Origin: Gossypium raimondii
Lineage: Eukaryota > Streptophyta > Magnoliopsida > Malvales > Malvaceae
Assembly (NCBI RefSeq): GCF_025698545.1
Contig: NC_068569.1
Coordinates: forward strand, 47,373,218-47,437,217
Length of the DNA: 64,000 bases
Direction: 5' to 3'
The notes under the pieces were generated by a model that was given only the letters and a program-made list of their open reading frames with translations, made no database searches and had not been told where the DNA came from. Of the stretch, positions 1 through 12,259 are shown piece after piece. How positions within the stretch are numbered: the first letter of the stretch is position 1; every line of letters starts with the position of its first letter. Both the position numbers and the translations under genes were made by a program.

Positions 1-80
1 AAGCCTAAAGGAGGGCCTTTCTTTCGTTTTTCACTGAGTAGACTCGGCTGCCAAGTCATTTGTAACTCGACAAATCCCAT
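1..80 (-). CDS. UBP25: 5' end of ubiquitin-specific protease, UBP25-like (partial)
   Basis: The minus strand has an ATG at 80..78 followed by an uninterrupted frame that runs off the left edge after 26 codons. The peptide contains MTWQPSLL, then a basic stretch (SEKRKKG), then PPLG. From memory this matches the N-terminus of Arabidopsis UBP25-type ubiquitin carboxyl-terminal hydrolases, where the PPLGLRNLGN segment leads into the catalytic Cys box. The Cys box itself lies outside the window, so the assignment rests on about 20 residues. Family role: cysteine protease that removes ubiquitin from conjugates. A second in-frame Met lies at codon 8; the upstream ATG is chosen because the family has a few residues before MTWQPSLL. 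The probable 5' UTR lies at 81 to about 320. Confidence 0.6.
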   Translation of the reverse strand, partial: MGFVELQMTWQPSLLSEKRKKGPPLG

Positions 81-1171
81 CAACAGTGATGATCCTCCTT
101 CGCCGATCTCTCATCGGACGGCCATCCACACCGCCAGAATCGCATCTCCTTCAAATTTTCCGGGAAAATTTGCTCTCAAAATCAAAATTTCCCCTTTTCC
201 CCGTTTAGGAACCTCTCAAAAGAACGAAGAAATTTCTCGCGAGGGTTCGTTGCTTCAATTTATTTTTTATTTTTATTTTTCCTTTTTCAGTTTCCCCTTG
301 TGAAGTCTTGATCTGTGATTTTGGGTAAGGGTCCATTCTTCTGCTTCTCTTGGGCTTTTAATCTTTAGGGCTTACACCTAAATCTGATAAGGAACAAAAT
401 TTTATTTATGAAGGACAACAAAGTCGTAGTTTGTAGGTTTCTGTAACCAGCCTTCACAATTTTATTTTAAAATTATAAACAAAACAACCATTATTTAATC
501 TTATTTTAATTCAATATAATTAGAAAGATTTAATTGCCTCCTTTATTTTACTCTCTTTTTTTTTAAATGAAATTCATGTATCATCCTTTTAAATGAGTCG
601 CAAAAATGCATTAATGGGAAACATGTAATTAAATTGTAATTGGATAACTTTTTCATCTAAAATATATGAGTAGAGTATATTTTAATCGAGTATGCTAATG
701 GAAGATTTGGTTACCTTCCGGATCACTATTTAAATAAATAATGATATCAAAATTACCTTTTCATATATTTAAAACAATAAAACGAGCTTTAAAATCTAAT
801 CAAGTTTGGGCAAACAAAGCCAACCTGAGAATCGACACCTCTAATCCCACCCACCAATGTACAGTTAAGACATAACAAAACCAAAAACTCATAACACTAC
901 AGTTTAAAACAGTCCAAGTATTTCTTTGCAGATTTTCTACTTCACCTTATCTCAGAAGGTCACTTTCTCCAAATATAACAACCGGCGCCCCGAATAATCT
1001 GTGCAGAATCAATGGAAAAACAAGTTAAGACGTTGTTTTTTCCTGCAGTGTGTGATGGACATCCCAAAATAAATAGAAGCAACGAGATTAACTGGCGGTT
1101 CCAAGTAGCTCTGATTTGTGCAATTATTTATACTTTCAACATCATCTTTGCAGATTAGGAGTTGTACATAA
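81..1171. other. Intergenic: UBP25-like 5' UTR/promoter and transporter 3' flank
   Basis: The GC-richer stretch up to about 320 is the likely 5' UTR and promoter of the minus-strand gene at the left edge. From about 420 onward the sequence is AT-rich and without a convincing frame. The part from about 900 to 1171 is the probable 3' UTR of the minus-strand transporter gene, whose stop codon is at 1172..1174. Confidence 0.4.
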
Positions 1172-4100
1172 CTATCTGTTCAGATTCGATGATGTAGCCA
1201 TCGGTATGGTCAGGGCAGCTTGGGAGTCATCAGAGATATTGCGAATTGCTTCCCTCTTCAACTTGTGATTATTGTATGCCGCCACACCAGCAATGGCTAC
1301 ACAAAAGAGAGTAATAAAAGAAAAGATAAAGTTCACTGAGGAAACAAGAAAGACCAAAACAATTTATGTCCGAAGTAGATGGCTTCTCCAAAAATGCCGA
1401 AACAAAAGCTAGAAACTACTCGAAATTTATAACAATATCGAAGCATGAGAACTAGCACTAGATGCAAAGATAATGAAGCCTAGGACTGCATCCAAACTTC
1501 ATGCAATTTTCATATTCAAATGAATGTATCACGTTACTTCCTTGAAACAACCATGCATAAAACATTAGTTTAGGCAAATAAGTGATTAGGTATGTGAGAA
1601 ATATCTTACATCTAATTATTAATGATTTTTATCCTAAGCAAGGTAAGCTCTAAGATTATAAATTAGCCTTGAAAGAAAGTATATGGAGAACCTAGTGAGT
1701 TAAAACCAACAGATATATATATATATAGTGTGTGTGTGCGCGCGGGCGCGCGCACGCTGGGGGGGAGGGGAGAATGAGAAGAGTATCATCTAGTAAGAAT
1801 TCTAATAGCCAACCTGAATCTCAAACTTATAGAACTCAAGGTAAGCCTTAATCTCGAATTAGTTAGTTCAGTAGTGACTTATGTGCATCCTTGTTGCAAC
1901 CAACACAAGGCCACTTAGATTACTTGAAGGTCTAGGGTTAGGTTTAGGGTTTCATTCCAACAGATAAAATAAATTTGAAAGAACTGACACCAAAATGCCC
2001 TCCCCCAATATGTGCGTATATATGTATGCATATAAGCATGTATAAACCATGACACTAAAACACTAATAGAATACTCCTTAACAGTACACCTACTAACAGG
2101 TTAAACCACAATGCAGAACTTTGCTATAAGCGAGGTATAAATACTCCTTAACAAAGTCCAGCAATACCAAGGCATATGCTGAAGAGCAAGATAAGCGATG
2201 CAGTGTTTAGCATATCTAATGCATAAATATTCATGGCCAATCCGCAAAACCATGGATATCCTCCACCATGCCAGAAGGAGCCATTGCTCCTATCAACCAA
2301 TTCGGATTTCTATAATTCATTTATCTGCCGCTATGGTACTTTCAAGGGAATGACTGAGCTACATCCTTGTCATCCACAATGAGAATGGATTGTCCGCCCA
2401 AGGTTATGTCCTCAAAATGATGTAATAGATAAATGCTCATACAAGAGATGAAGATATAAAAGAGAATTTACTTTAAGATACTTACCTATGCCATAACCAA
2501 ATAAATTTATGACTGTCAACTTTGTATCTGCAAAGAGAAGGGCCGATACTAAAACAACCACCCAATCCTTGACGACTCCAGCAACGCGAATGGTTAGAGC
2601 ACTAGTGTGTGAGATCACTAGGAAAACTGACAAGTTGAGTGCAAAGGTGCAGATAGAGTTCAGCGTTAGCACAACAGGGTGAAGGTTCCACATCCCATGG
2701 GCATCCATTTTTGGTTTCTCCAGAAAGATCCAAGGAATAAACAGACAAAGAGCACTGCAAATGAAACACAAACCTTTAATTCTAACTGATATCAAATTTA
2801 TACGGAGAAGAAAGGGAATAATTCTAATACAAGGTAAATTAGAAAACTGATGTAATACATACCTGCAAGGACTAACATAATACATGATAGATATAGGGTT
2901 TAACTTGAGACCCTTTCGCTTAACCAGAATCTCCATGAATATAAGTCTTAAAGATTCTCCGACAACACCACCCATTTGGTAAACAACTCCAATCCAGCTA
3001 ATATTTATTTCTCCATAAGAAGCCACCAGAACACCAAAGCTAATCACTGACATTATTAAAAGCATCCTGCAGCTCATTACCTCCAGTCCTGCTGCTACTC
3101 CAAGGATGAAAACAGCTACTGGCACTGAAAACTCATTCAGAAAAGTACTGCTATCACAATCTGTCATATCTACCATCTAAATAATAGTAACATACATAAT
3201 GTACTTATTAATATATTCTTAACCCTAATTCATGGTGTTTGAATACCGAAGATTTTAATAACCAGCCTAACATCTTTCACAAAATCAAAAAATATTTTAC
3301 AACATTGGAAGCCAACTAAGTTTATACAGGCATTACTTACCCACCTGCAACTCAATAAAGAGACAATTACAGTTGATTCCTTGTGATTACCCCAGAATTC
3401 ACGTTTGATTTATTAACAAGTCCCACTCAAGCTGTGTTTGTTTCACTAAAACTTAAAAAATCTTGGATTGATTTTTTTAAAAAGTAGATATTTTTGGGTG
3501 TTTGGATGATTCTGCATAAAATATTTTCCATTGTTTGGCAAATTTTCCTAAGATATTTTTTGAAACTTGTTTTTGGTAAACGAACATAGCATAAATTGTA
3601 TTTGTTACAAAAATTATAAAAGCATTTTTCTTTGACAATTGAAATTTATTTTATAATAAAATAATGTTTTATAATAAATAATGTATTATATAAACTTAAT
3701 AATAATCAATATCTAATTAAAACTTAATTTGAAGTTACATATTATATATATATATGAGAGCAGATAGTGGCACATTAGACCTGGAAGAGATAATGAAATT
3801 AAGCAAAATTTAAACAAATACACATTTATATTATTAAAATATTCATATTTTATACTATAAAACATTTATTACTAAATATTTATAAATTGTAATATATATT
3901 TATTATTGAAATATTAATATAATTTTTCAATAAAATATTAAGAATATTACTTAAAATTTAAAATTATTATTAATGTTAAAATCTATTATTAAAATAAAAT
4001 TGTAATATTAAATAATTTTATTAAAATAATAAATTATATTAATAATTTACTATATGATTAAATATAAATATGTATATTTAAAATTTTGAAAATTATAATA

Positions 4101-7100
4101 TTTTAGATTAATGTTCTTTAATTATTTTTAAATTTTATTTTATTTTAATTTAATTTTTATTCTTAATATAATAATATTTGACTTTATTCGAGTTAATTTT
4201 TATATAAAAATCAAGTTACTCATAAATAACTGCTTTCAAAAAATGACTTAAATGGGAAGTCATTTTCTAGAAAAATGAGCTTATTTTCTGTTGACTAGTA
4301 TCCATTGACCAAACTATTTTCCACAAAACAAATATAAAAAAAATGAAAAAGATATCTTTCATAGACACACCTTCACACCATTCCCAACTTGAATAGAATA
4401 GCAAAAGTAACCTTATTAGTAGTATTATCAAAACAGAACACCTTATCTATATGTCCTTTATGATTTTGCTTCACTTCAGAAATCAAGGAAAAGGCCAACA
4501 AAACTGAAGCAAGGGTTGCTCTTTTGTTTGAAAAGTGTATTCAGATGAAAACGTCAAAATGCATGCCATCTTTTAACAGCATAATCCCATTAGTCAAAAT
4601 GCCACAACAGACAGTGTTAAGTACAAATTTTTATGGCACATGTGATGAAAACGAATTCAACAAAAAGTACATGGGTTTTAAGTGTAATTTGCTCAAAATT
4701 TTGATAACTTACTAATTGCCTTCAGCATTTGTGCAAATGCCACTGATATATACAAGTAGGCAGTGTTTCCCAGCCAAAGAGTCATTGCAAACATGGCACC
4801 AATTGGGATCACAGATGTCGTGTATCTGAGCATGTTTAACTTCATCAAATTTAAGGGTACATTATATAAAAGAAGAATATACACAGAATGATGAAGTAGC
4901 AACAAGAATGAAATACTATTCTTCACATTATCTCAATTGAAGGCAAGATGTATGATAATGGATTTATATCAGACAGCTTATAAAGATATGTTATGACCAA
5001 AGAGATACATCAGCTGCATTGTAAGGGGACTTCAATTATCATCACACAATTTTTAACTTTTTGCACTTCACAACTCTGCTTCCATCTTGCTAACTTTCAG
5101 ATAAGAGTTGCTCTAAATTAATCCTAATTGAATTGGACTCTTGGCTTGTATTTGAACCTTAAGTTTCTAATTTATTCTTTACTAGAATACCCTACTAACA
5201 TTTTGGTGCCCCAATTACCAGCACCAACCGGAACATCAACTGCACGCCACCAAGTGTCTTTCATTACTAATCTTTTACAGAAAAATAGAGATACTGGCAT
5301 AAGGTGAATAGCATGAGTTCTAAATATTTAGATTGGGGCAAGTACCAGAGCAGGAAACAAGATGCATCAGAAACGATAAAATCAATTAACTAAACCATTT
5401 ATTCTATCTCCTCTCTCTGTAAATTTTAAAACTTACTGGAAACATTTGTCTATTTTCTAGAGTACATGATACCGGAACAATAAGGGGCAACCAAACTTGG
5501 TTAAAAGCAACTTTCTTTTCTAGTAAGAGTACCATTAAGCAAGGCAGTTAAAGACTCACCTTTAACCAGTATGGAGGAAATAAGTCCAACTACACCATGC
5601 AGTTATTGTACAGAGTGGGAGAATGATAACAAATTTCAGGAAGGTGGAAGGTATGGCAGGTCGAAGGGCTTCTAATCACCAACAAAAAAGAACTATCCCT
5701 TTCCAAGTTCACATTTGAGGACCATAATGGAGGAAATAAGACCAACTACACCATGCAGTTATTGTAGAGAGTGGGAGAATGAGAACAAATTTCAGGAAGG
5801 AGGAAGGTATGGCAGGTCGAAGGGCATCTAATCACCAACAAAAAAGAACTATCCCTTTCCAAGTTCAAATTTGAGGACCATAATATCGATATCTTCCCTA
5901 CTCTACAAGGAAAGGGCTAGTAAGACCATAATCAACTTGTTAAGAATCTGGCAAGAGAGGATGAACATAAAGGGTAGGAGTTTATCAAGATAACTTAAAA
6001 CAATAACAACCAAGGTAGTTAGTACCGTAACTATTGCTGTACCATTTTTGTCTTGGAACAGGTACATATCGGTATTGGCATATTTCGGTGTACCGTTTCG
6101 AGTTTATTAATGTTTTTAAATATTTCTCATATATATTTATAATCTAATTTTTAGTTTCTTGATAAATTATATACACATTTAAATATTTTTCACATATATA
6201 TTTATAGTCTAATTTTTAATTTCTTAATAAATTATATAAACATGCAAATATATTTCAATTACATTCATATAAATATATTTATATACAACCATAAGTTTCA
6301 AATCTATAAATTAGGTTCAATTACTTAATTTAACAACTATTAATTTTAAATGTAATCATAGAAAATTAAAATGGTTAAGATAAAAAAATTAAAAGATGGT
6401 TTAAAGTATCAAAATTTTGCATCAACCAGTACAGGCCCGCACAAGCTGGTATTGACCAAAACAGGCCTAAACAGGCGAAACACACCAAAATTTTCACCAG
6501 AACTGAACATAGACTACACGGTACCAGTTTAAGACCGAAATGGTATGTAATGGCTGATATGGTACTGGTACAATACCGACTACCATGATTACAACTCTTA
6601 TTTCCGGTTTCAAGTATTTTAGGTCATCTAACTTGCTGTATAATCTAGCAAAAGCAAAAACTATTATTTATTATCAATTACTTTTAGGCAGTCATCTATA
6701 ACTGCTTATATCATTTCACTTTACGACTTGCCTAAGTACAAAAAGAAAAAGCAACCAGCACATTTCTTTCTATTATTCTTCTCCAGTATTAACTCTTTTT
6801 TTCCCTCTCTATTTAATATTTTCTTCTCATTCCCTCTAAGTCCTTTCATTCTCCATGATTTTTTTCCTTCTATATGTCTTTTTCCTTTTCTCTAGTAAAA
6901 GTGTTCTTCCCCACTACTCTCTCTCCTGTTCCCTAGTTGCCCTTTTTTCCCCATGCCACAAGAATCTTATGCATTATGCATTTATACTCAAAAATGCAAT
7001 TTTAAATCGAAAACTAAGAAATCTTATAACATTGTGTTCCAGGAAAATGTCTTCATCTCTGATGTAAAAGCAACAACTTGAGAGGGTTCAGATAATTGAA

Positions 7101-8592
7101 TGCAACTACTGAAAAGTCTGTTCAGCTAAGAATTTCTAACCCAAAAAAAATCTGAACCATAACATTCACAATGGTCTTTTATCAATCAAAATCAAATTGG
7201 AAAAAGTTCACAATAAAGCACTCAGAAGCTTCTCGACCTGACACAGCATGAAGTTTCATACATGCATATCATCAGAGAAACCTTTTCTTTTTGTCCATTT
7301 ATCAATAAAACCTACAGGGGTCACATCTGTGACCTTTCAACTTCCAATGAAGAGCACCAAGGTTATTCATATTAAGTCACCATTAAAATCACTAGTGAAT
7401 CACCCAGCATATAAATCAGCTGCTAACTGTACAGAAAACAGAACTTATAAATTCAAGCATCATGTATAAGGTCGTCTGCTATTACTTACATTTCTAACGT
7501 CATTCCTTCTTCAACTTTTAAAATCTGACATGGGAAAAATCGAAAAAGGATGATCAAGGCTTCCAAACAAAAGAAATTAAAAAAATCATCACTCGGAACC
7601 AGTTTACATAAACATATAGGGTTGAGGCTACCTTGAAGACTTTAGTGAGTAAGAAACATAAAACAGAAGAGAAGACCATGTGAAGCAGAGTCAACCCAAG
7701 GGGATACGGAAAATTGATTTCCTTTGATGACAAAACCCACTGCAGTTTTTACAGAAAAGGAAGAAAATAAAAAGCTAATATTAGTAATAAGAATCAGAGT
7801 CACAAGAGTTTCTCATTCTTCACTATATCAAACAATCATTCTAAAGAAGAAAAATAACAACCGGCACTGAAAGTTAAAGAGTTTCTTGTTCTTTACATAT
7901 CCAACTATTTTATGGCAGAAAAATAACAAGCAACACTAAAATTTCATGAACAATACAGTCAAACTAACAATACACGAAATATTAGAACTTACACAAAAAG
8001 CATTCCATTTGACATGAACAACATAGACTCTGAACTCCGAAACTGAAAAACAAGTACGCATAAGAAGTTAACAGTTCACAAAGTTATTGACCACTATCAA
8101 AACCAATCACCCAGACAGACCCTGAACTAATTATAAGCTGCCTTAACACTTCAATTTGGGGAATCCATGTGAATCATTAAATAGAATTAAAACACTCCAT
8201 TTGAAGCATCTTTTATAAAAACTCTCTAACAAGTTCAATATCAACGTCTTTAACAAATTACATGCGAAGCATTACCTCAAGAAAACGCTAATTTTTACAT
8301 CAAAACTATTCCAAAACTGCAAAAGATAAATTCCCTATAGAATAATTTTTAAAACAAAATAGATGTAGCTGATTGAAAATCCTAACATTTCACCAATGTT
8401 AAGTCTAAAACCTAAACTATCTCAAACTCATATTTAAGTTAATTAAAAAAAAAACGAGAGATCCAAAAGAGAGAGAAAAAAATCCACCTTGTTGAAGAAG
8501 ATTTGACCGCTGGAAAGAGCGATGTAGAGAATGAGGTAAGCGTAAGTAATGATTTCTTCTTTCAACATTTTCTTCTTAACTGGATCTGCCAT
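1172..8592 (-). CDS. Nucleotide-sugar / triose-phosphate-translocator family transporter, 338 aa
   Basis: Seven exons join in phase on the minus strand: 8592-8488, 7739-7632, 7524-7490, 4825-4713, 3124-2863, 2754-2486 and 1296-1172. The product is 338 aa, starting MADPVKKKMLKEE and ending SSNLNR. It is a multi-helix membrane protein of the DMT superfamily (TPT/EamA). Recognisable family segments are the helix-1 block ILYIALSSGQIFFNKW, then IPIGAMFAMTLWLGNTAYLY, FGVLVASYGEINISW, YQMGGVVGESLRLIFMEIL and TIRVAGVVKDWVVV, and a cytosolic lysine-rich tail. From memory the closest relatives are the Arabidopsis At1g48230/At3g17430 group (about 370 aa), annotated as probable sugar-phosphate translocators. 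Substrate cannot be read from the sequence; a Golgi or other endomembrane location is inferred from the family. The introns are long, and the one between exons 3 and 4 (7489..4826) holds repeats. All splice sites are GT-AG. Confidence 0.93.
1712..1770. repeat. Compound (TA)n-(TG)n-(CG)n alternating tract in intron
   Basis: A TA run passes directly into TG repeats and then into CG/GC alternation, followed by a G-rich run. It lies in the last intron of the transporter gene. Alternating purine-pyrimidine DNA of this kind is a classical Z-DNA-forming sequence. Confidence 0.9.
3620..4200. other. Extremely AT-rich intron block
   Basis: This part of the transporter intron between exons 4 and 5 is almost purely A and T, with no usable frame and no clear terminal repeats. 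Nothing further can be assigned. Confidence 0.6.
5571..5884. repeat. Tandem duplication, two 156-bp units
   Basis: The segment beginning ATGGAGGAAATAAG at 5571 recurs at 5727 with only a few differences (for example GTACAGAG against GTAGAGAG, GGTGGAAGG against GGAGGAAGG). The two copies are contiguous, so this is a recent tandem duplication inside the transporter intron between exons 3 and 4. No coding role is seen. Confidence 0.9.
6006..6597. mobile_element. Putative MITE-like insertion in intron
   Basis: The left border (GGTAGTTAGTACCGTAAC...TGTACC) and the reverse complement of the right border (GGTAGTCGGTATTGTACC) share an imperfect terminal inverted repeat, with an AT-rich core between. 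Size and structure fit a non-autonomous DNA element in the large transporter intron. Exact ends and target duplication were not resolved. Confidence 0.4.
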
Positions 8593-8735
8593 TGCTGTCC
8601 TTTATTTTTTCTTTGCTTTACTGTGCGTTTATATAAAAATAAAAGAAGATATTTGATGTAAGTTGAACTTCTTTAAAAACTTCTTTAAAAACTTCTTTAA
8701 AATAAAAGAAAAAAACTTCGGTACATTTTCAGATT

Positions 8736-9200
8736 GGGTAAACTACCAAAATAGTCATTTATGTTTAAAATATTATGTTTTAGTCACTTATATTAACATG
8801 TTGTTACATTTTAGTCATTAAGCCGTTAATTATCATTAAAGTGTAATAGTAAGCTGACGTGACACATTAAATCATCATTTCAAACAAAAATTTCAGGTTA
8901 AATTATACAATTGGTCCCCATATTTTTTTCGTTATCTCTTTTAACATAAAAGAAAAAATTAAATTGCTCAAAATGAAAAAAATATAGGGGCCAATTGTGT
9001 AATTTAATCTAAAATTTTCGTTTAAAATTATGATTTAACGTGCTACGTCAACTCACCATTACACCATTAACGGCAATTAACGCTCAGTGACTAAAATGTT
9101 ACAACGCAATAACGTAAGTGACTAAAACATAACATTTCAAACATAAGTGACTAAAATGTAACCCGAGGGAAACAAAAGTGACTATTTTGGTAGCTTACCC
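8736..9200. mobile_element. Long-inverted-repeat MITE-like element 1
   Basis: The left end GGGTAAACTACCAAAATAGTCA is matched by the reverse complement of the right end, GGGTAAGCTACCAAAATAGTCA. The inverted similarity continues inward for about 200 bp on each arm, so the whole element is nearly a palindrome. It contains no coding frame. The element starts only 144 bp upstream of the transporter ATG. No matching target duplication was found, perhaps through decay. It is a close relative of the next element. Confidence 0.8.
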
Positions 9201-9226
9201 TTTTCAAAAAAAATTCTTTTAATTTA

Positions 9227-10023
9227 GGGTAAACTACTAAAATGGTCACTTTTGTTTACCTCAGGTTACATTTTAGTCACTTATGTTTGAAATGTTACAC
9301 TTTAATCATTTACGTTATTGCATTATAACATGTTAGTCACTGAGCCATTAATTAATTTTCGTTGACAGTGTAACGGTAAGCTGACGCGGCACTTTAAATC
9401 ACAATTTCAAAAAAAAAAATTAGGTTTATTTATACAATCGGTCCCCATATTTTTTCATTTTAATGTAATTTTTTCTTTTATATTCTTTTAACTTTTTTTC
9501 TTTATTTTCATTTCTCTTTGTTTATCCTCTGTTTTCCTCCCTTATTCATTTATTTTTAACGTAGTTTGTTTTTCTATGTTTACCATTTGTTAAAATTAGT
9601 CCCTATACTTTTATTTTTAAAACAATTTAAATTTTTGAGTGAGGTAAACTAGTCCAACAAATGGAAAGCATAGAAAACTACGTTAAAAGAAATGGAGAAG
9701 GGAGCAAAACAAATGGAGAATTAGAAGAGAATGGAAAAGAAATAAAAAGAGAGAAAGTTAAAAAAAATAAATGAAAAAAATTAAACTGTTCGAAATGAAA
9801 AAAATATAGGGACCAATTGTAGAATTTAACCAAAAACTTTTGTTTGAAATGATGATTTAACGTGCCACGTCAACTTAACATTACACCGTTAATAGTAATT
9901 AACGGTTTTATGACTAAAATGTTACAACATGACAATGTAAGTGATTAAAACATAGCATTTCAAACATAAATGACTAAAATATAACCTGAGATAAATAAAA
10001 ATGACTATTTTAATAGTTTATCC
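9227..10023. mobile_element. Long-inverted-repeat MULE-type MITE 2, 797 bp
   Basis: The ends are GGGTAAACTACTAAAATGGTCA and the reverse complement of TGACTATTTTAATAGTTTATCC, with several hundred bases of inverted similarity. The element is flanked by a perfect 9-bp direct repeat, TTTAATTTA, at 9218-9226 and 10024-10032. Long TIRs with a 9-bp target duplication are the hallmark of Mutator-type insertion. There is no transposase, so it is non-autonomous. It belongs to the same family as the element at 8736. Confidence 0.85.
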
Positions 10024-10032
10024 TTTAATTTA

Positions 10033-11000
10033 ACTTCAATTTTTGCCATTGTTGACTATATGGCACTCAGGGTTATTGGTTTGGGCCTTCAATGTCTGTT
10101 TTTCTTTATTATGGGTTAAAATATTGTTATTTGATTTTTTGAGTAATAATTTGATTTTTAATATATGTAATTTTATTTTTTTAAATTATGTTTTTAGAAG
10201 TATTTCAACATACATATGTATTAAGTTATTTATGAGTGTTGAATAATATATATAGAATCTATTGTATTTCACTCGCTGATAATGAAATGACATTAGTGTA
10301 ACTTCGACATTTGTATGTGTTGAGATTTTAGTGATAATTTTCTAGAATTCTATTCAAGAATCTTATACCATATTGATACAAATATAGAATTTAACTTAAT
10401 GTAGCTAAATCTTGACTCCAATGGGAGTCAAGTTCAAGCCATTTTTTGGCACACTAAACTCGACACATTTTTCGCATCTAATTAAAAGTTGACCTAAAAG
10501 ACAACCAAGTGTAACAAGAAAAAAAAAAAAGAAACTCAAGTTTTTTTATTTTTATTTTCCGACTATCCAATGCATACGAGAAAAAGAAAAGGAAAATGCC
10601 TTTTATATATTGAAAATGCAATGGGTTATTTGCAACATAAACCACTCCATGTTTTTAATTTATTTTATAAAGGACTTTCGCTTTTCTAATTTTATCATTT
10701 AGTCCTCAAAGGAATTCATCTTATTTACTTTCCATTTTGAACAATTAATTTCCGCTTTCAATTTCTAATATCATACTTTTTATGAAATTACATAATTGTT
10801 TTAATTTTTATGATTTAAAAAATTACATATAAATTAATACCAATATTTTTATAAATATAATAAACTATATTTATTTAAATATTAATAAATTAAGTATTTT
10901 TCACGTACATTATTTTAAAAAAACTTATTAAATAACGATAATGATTGTTGAATTATTTTAATTGTGTTGTTTAAATTTTATATTTTATATAGTGTTTTAA
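10033..11000. other. AT-rich intergenic DNA
   Basis: No gene or complete element is recognisable. The short frame at 10043-10246 is AT-rich, has hydrophobic low-complexity content and resembles nothing known to me. Confidence 0.5.
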
Positions 11001-12259
11001 TGTATGAATCCTTTTTCGGTTGTGTCGAAAATAGTAGTTTCGGGACCACAAATCTAACGAGTAAGTTTGTATAATTAGTATTTAAATTATACAAGTCAAT
11101 AATAAATTTTATATTGAATTTGATTTGATGATTTTAAGCAATTGAATTAAAAGTTAGTATAAGTGGTTTAATTCAAAAGTCAAGTGGTTATTGAAAATAA
11201 GGTATTAGTACCTCATTTCTATAATTTAAAGTCATAAATATTTTTATTAAATATTTATAGAGTCTTATTATAATTATATGTGAATTAAAGTTGGGCCCGA
11301 TAATTTTGATGATTTATTGCTTAATTAAGGTAAAAGGATTAAATTGTAAAAGAGGTAAAAGTTAATTACTATAGATTAAAATTAGTAAAGGGACCAAAAT
11401 GGTAATTAAACCATGGTCAAAAGTCCAAGAGGTGGTGGATATGATTAATCCACTAACTTTTGGGCTATTTTCTCTTTTAGTCCTAATTAGTTTAGGATTA
11501 AATTGTAATTAAGTTTATTTAGTTGGAATTTAATTTAATTGAAGGACCAATTGTGCAATCAAACTTCCTTGGATCGTAATTATACCATATTTTCAATTGA
11601 TGGACAAATATGGACATGTTTTATCTATTTTATAAGTATATAGAAAAGGTTAAAATTGTAAATTAAGAAAATAAAAGGTTAAAATTAAAATAATGTTAAA
11701 TTAAAACTTATCATCTTCTTATTCATAATCGAATGACCATTGTTGAGGGGAGAAAAAGCTTGGTTAGCTAGGTTTCATCAAATAGGTAAGTAAACATTGT
11801 CCCTTTTTAGTAATTTTTATGTTTTTGAGCTCGTATTAGCTCGATTTAGCTAATTCGAGGACTAATTTGTAAAATTTTCAAATGTTATGGATTGTGCCAT
11901 TGATGAATTTGAGATGTTTTTGAAGTTTTATGGTAGAATATTAAGCTTGGATGCTAGATAAGAATATTTTGTAAAGTTTTTTGGTAATTTTAATGTTTAA
12001 GGACTAAAATGTGAAATTAGTAAAAGTACAAGGACTTCATGTGAAATAACAGAAAATATGGACTGTAATGGGTTCCAAACAATTTGGCTAAACTTAAAAT
12101 TGAATAAAAATGGCTAAACTTGAAATTGAATAAAAATGGTTAAATCGCATGTTTTGGGCTTAGGAATTAAATTGTATAAAATTAAAATGCTGGGGGCAAT
12201 TTTGTAAAAATGTAAAAAAGACTTAATTGCATAAAATGAATTAATATTCTTGTTAAAAT

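Noticed and set aside
1930..1955. Telomere-like GGTTAGGTTTAGGGTTT
   Set aside because: Fewer than three units; too short for an interstitial telomere block.
8626..8635. TATATAAACG on the minus strand as TATA box of the transporter
   Set aside because: Only about 34 bases before the ATG, which would leave almost no 5' UTR; not used as a promoter call.
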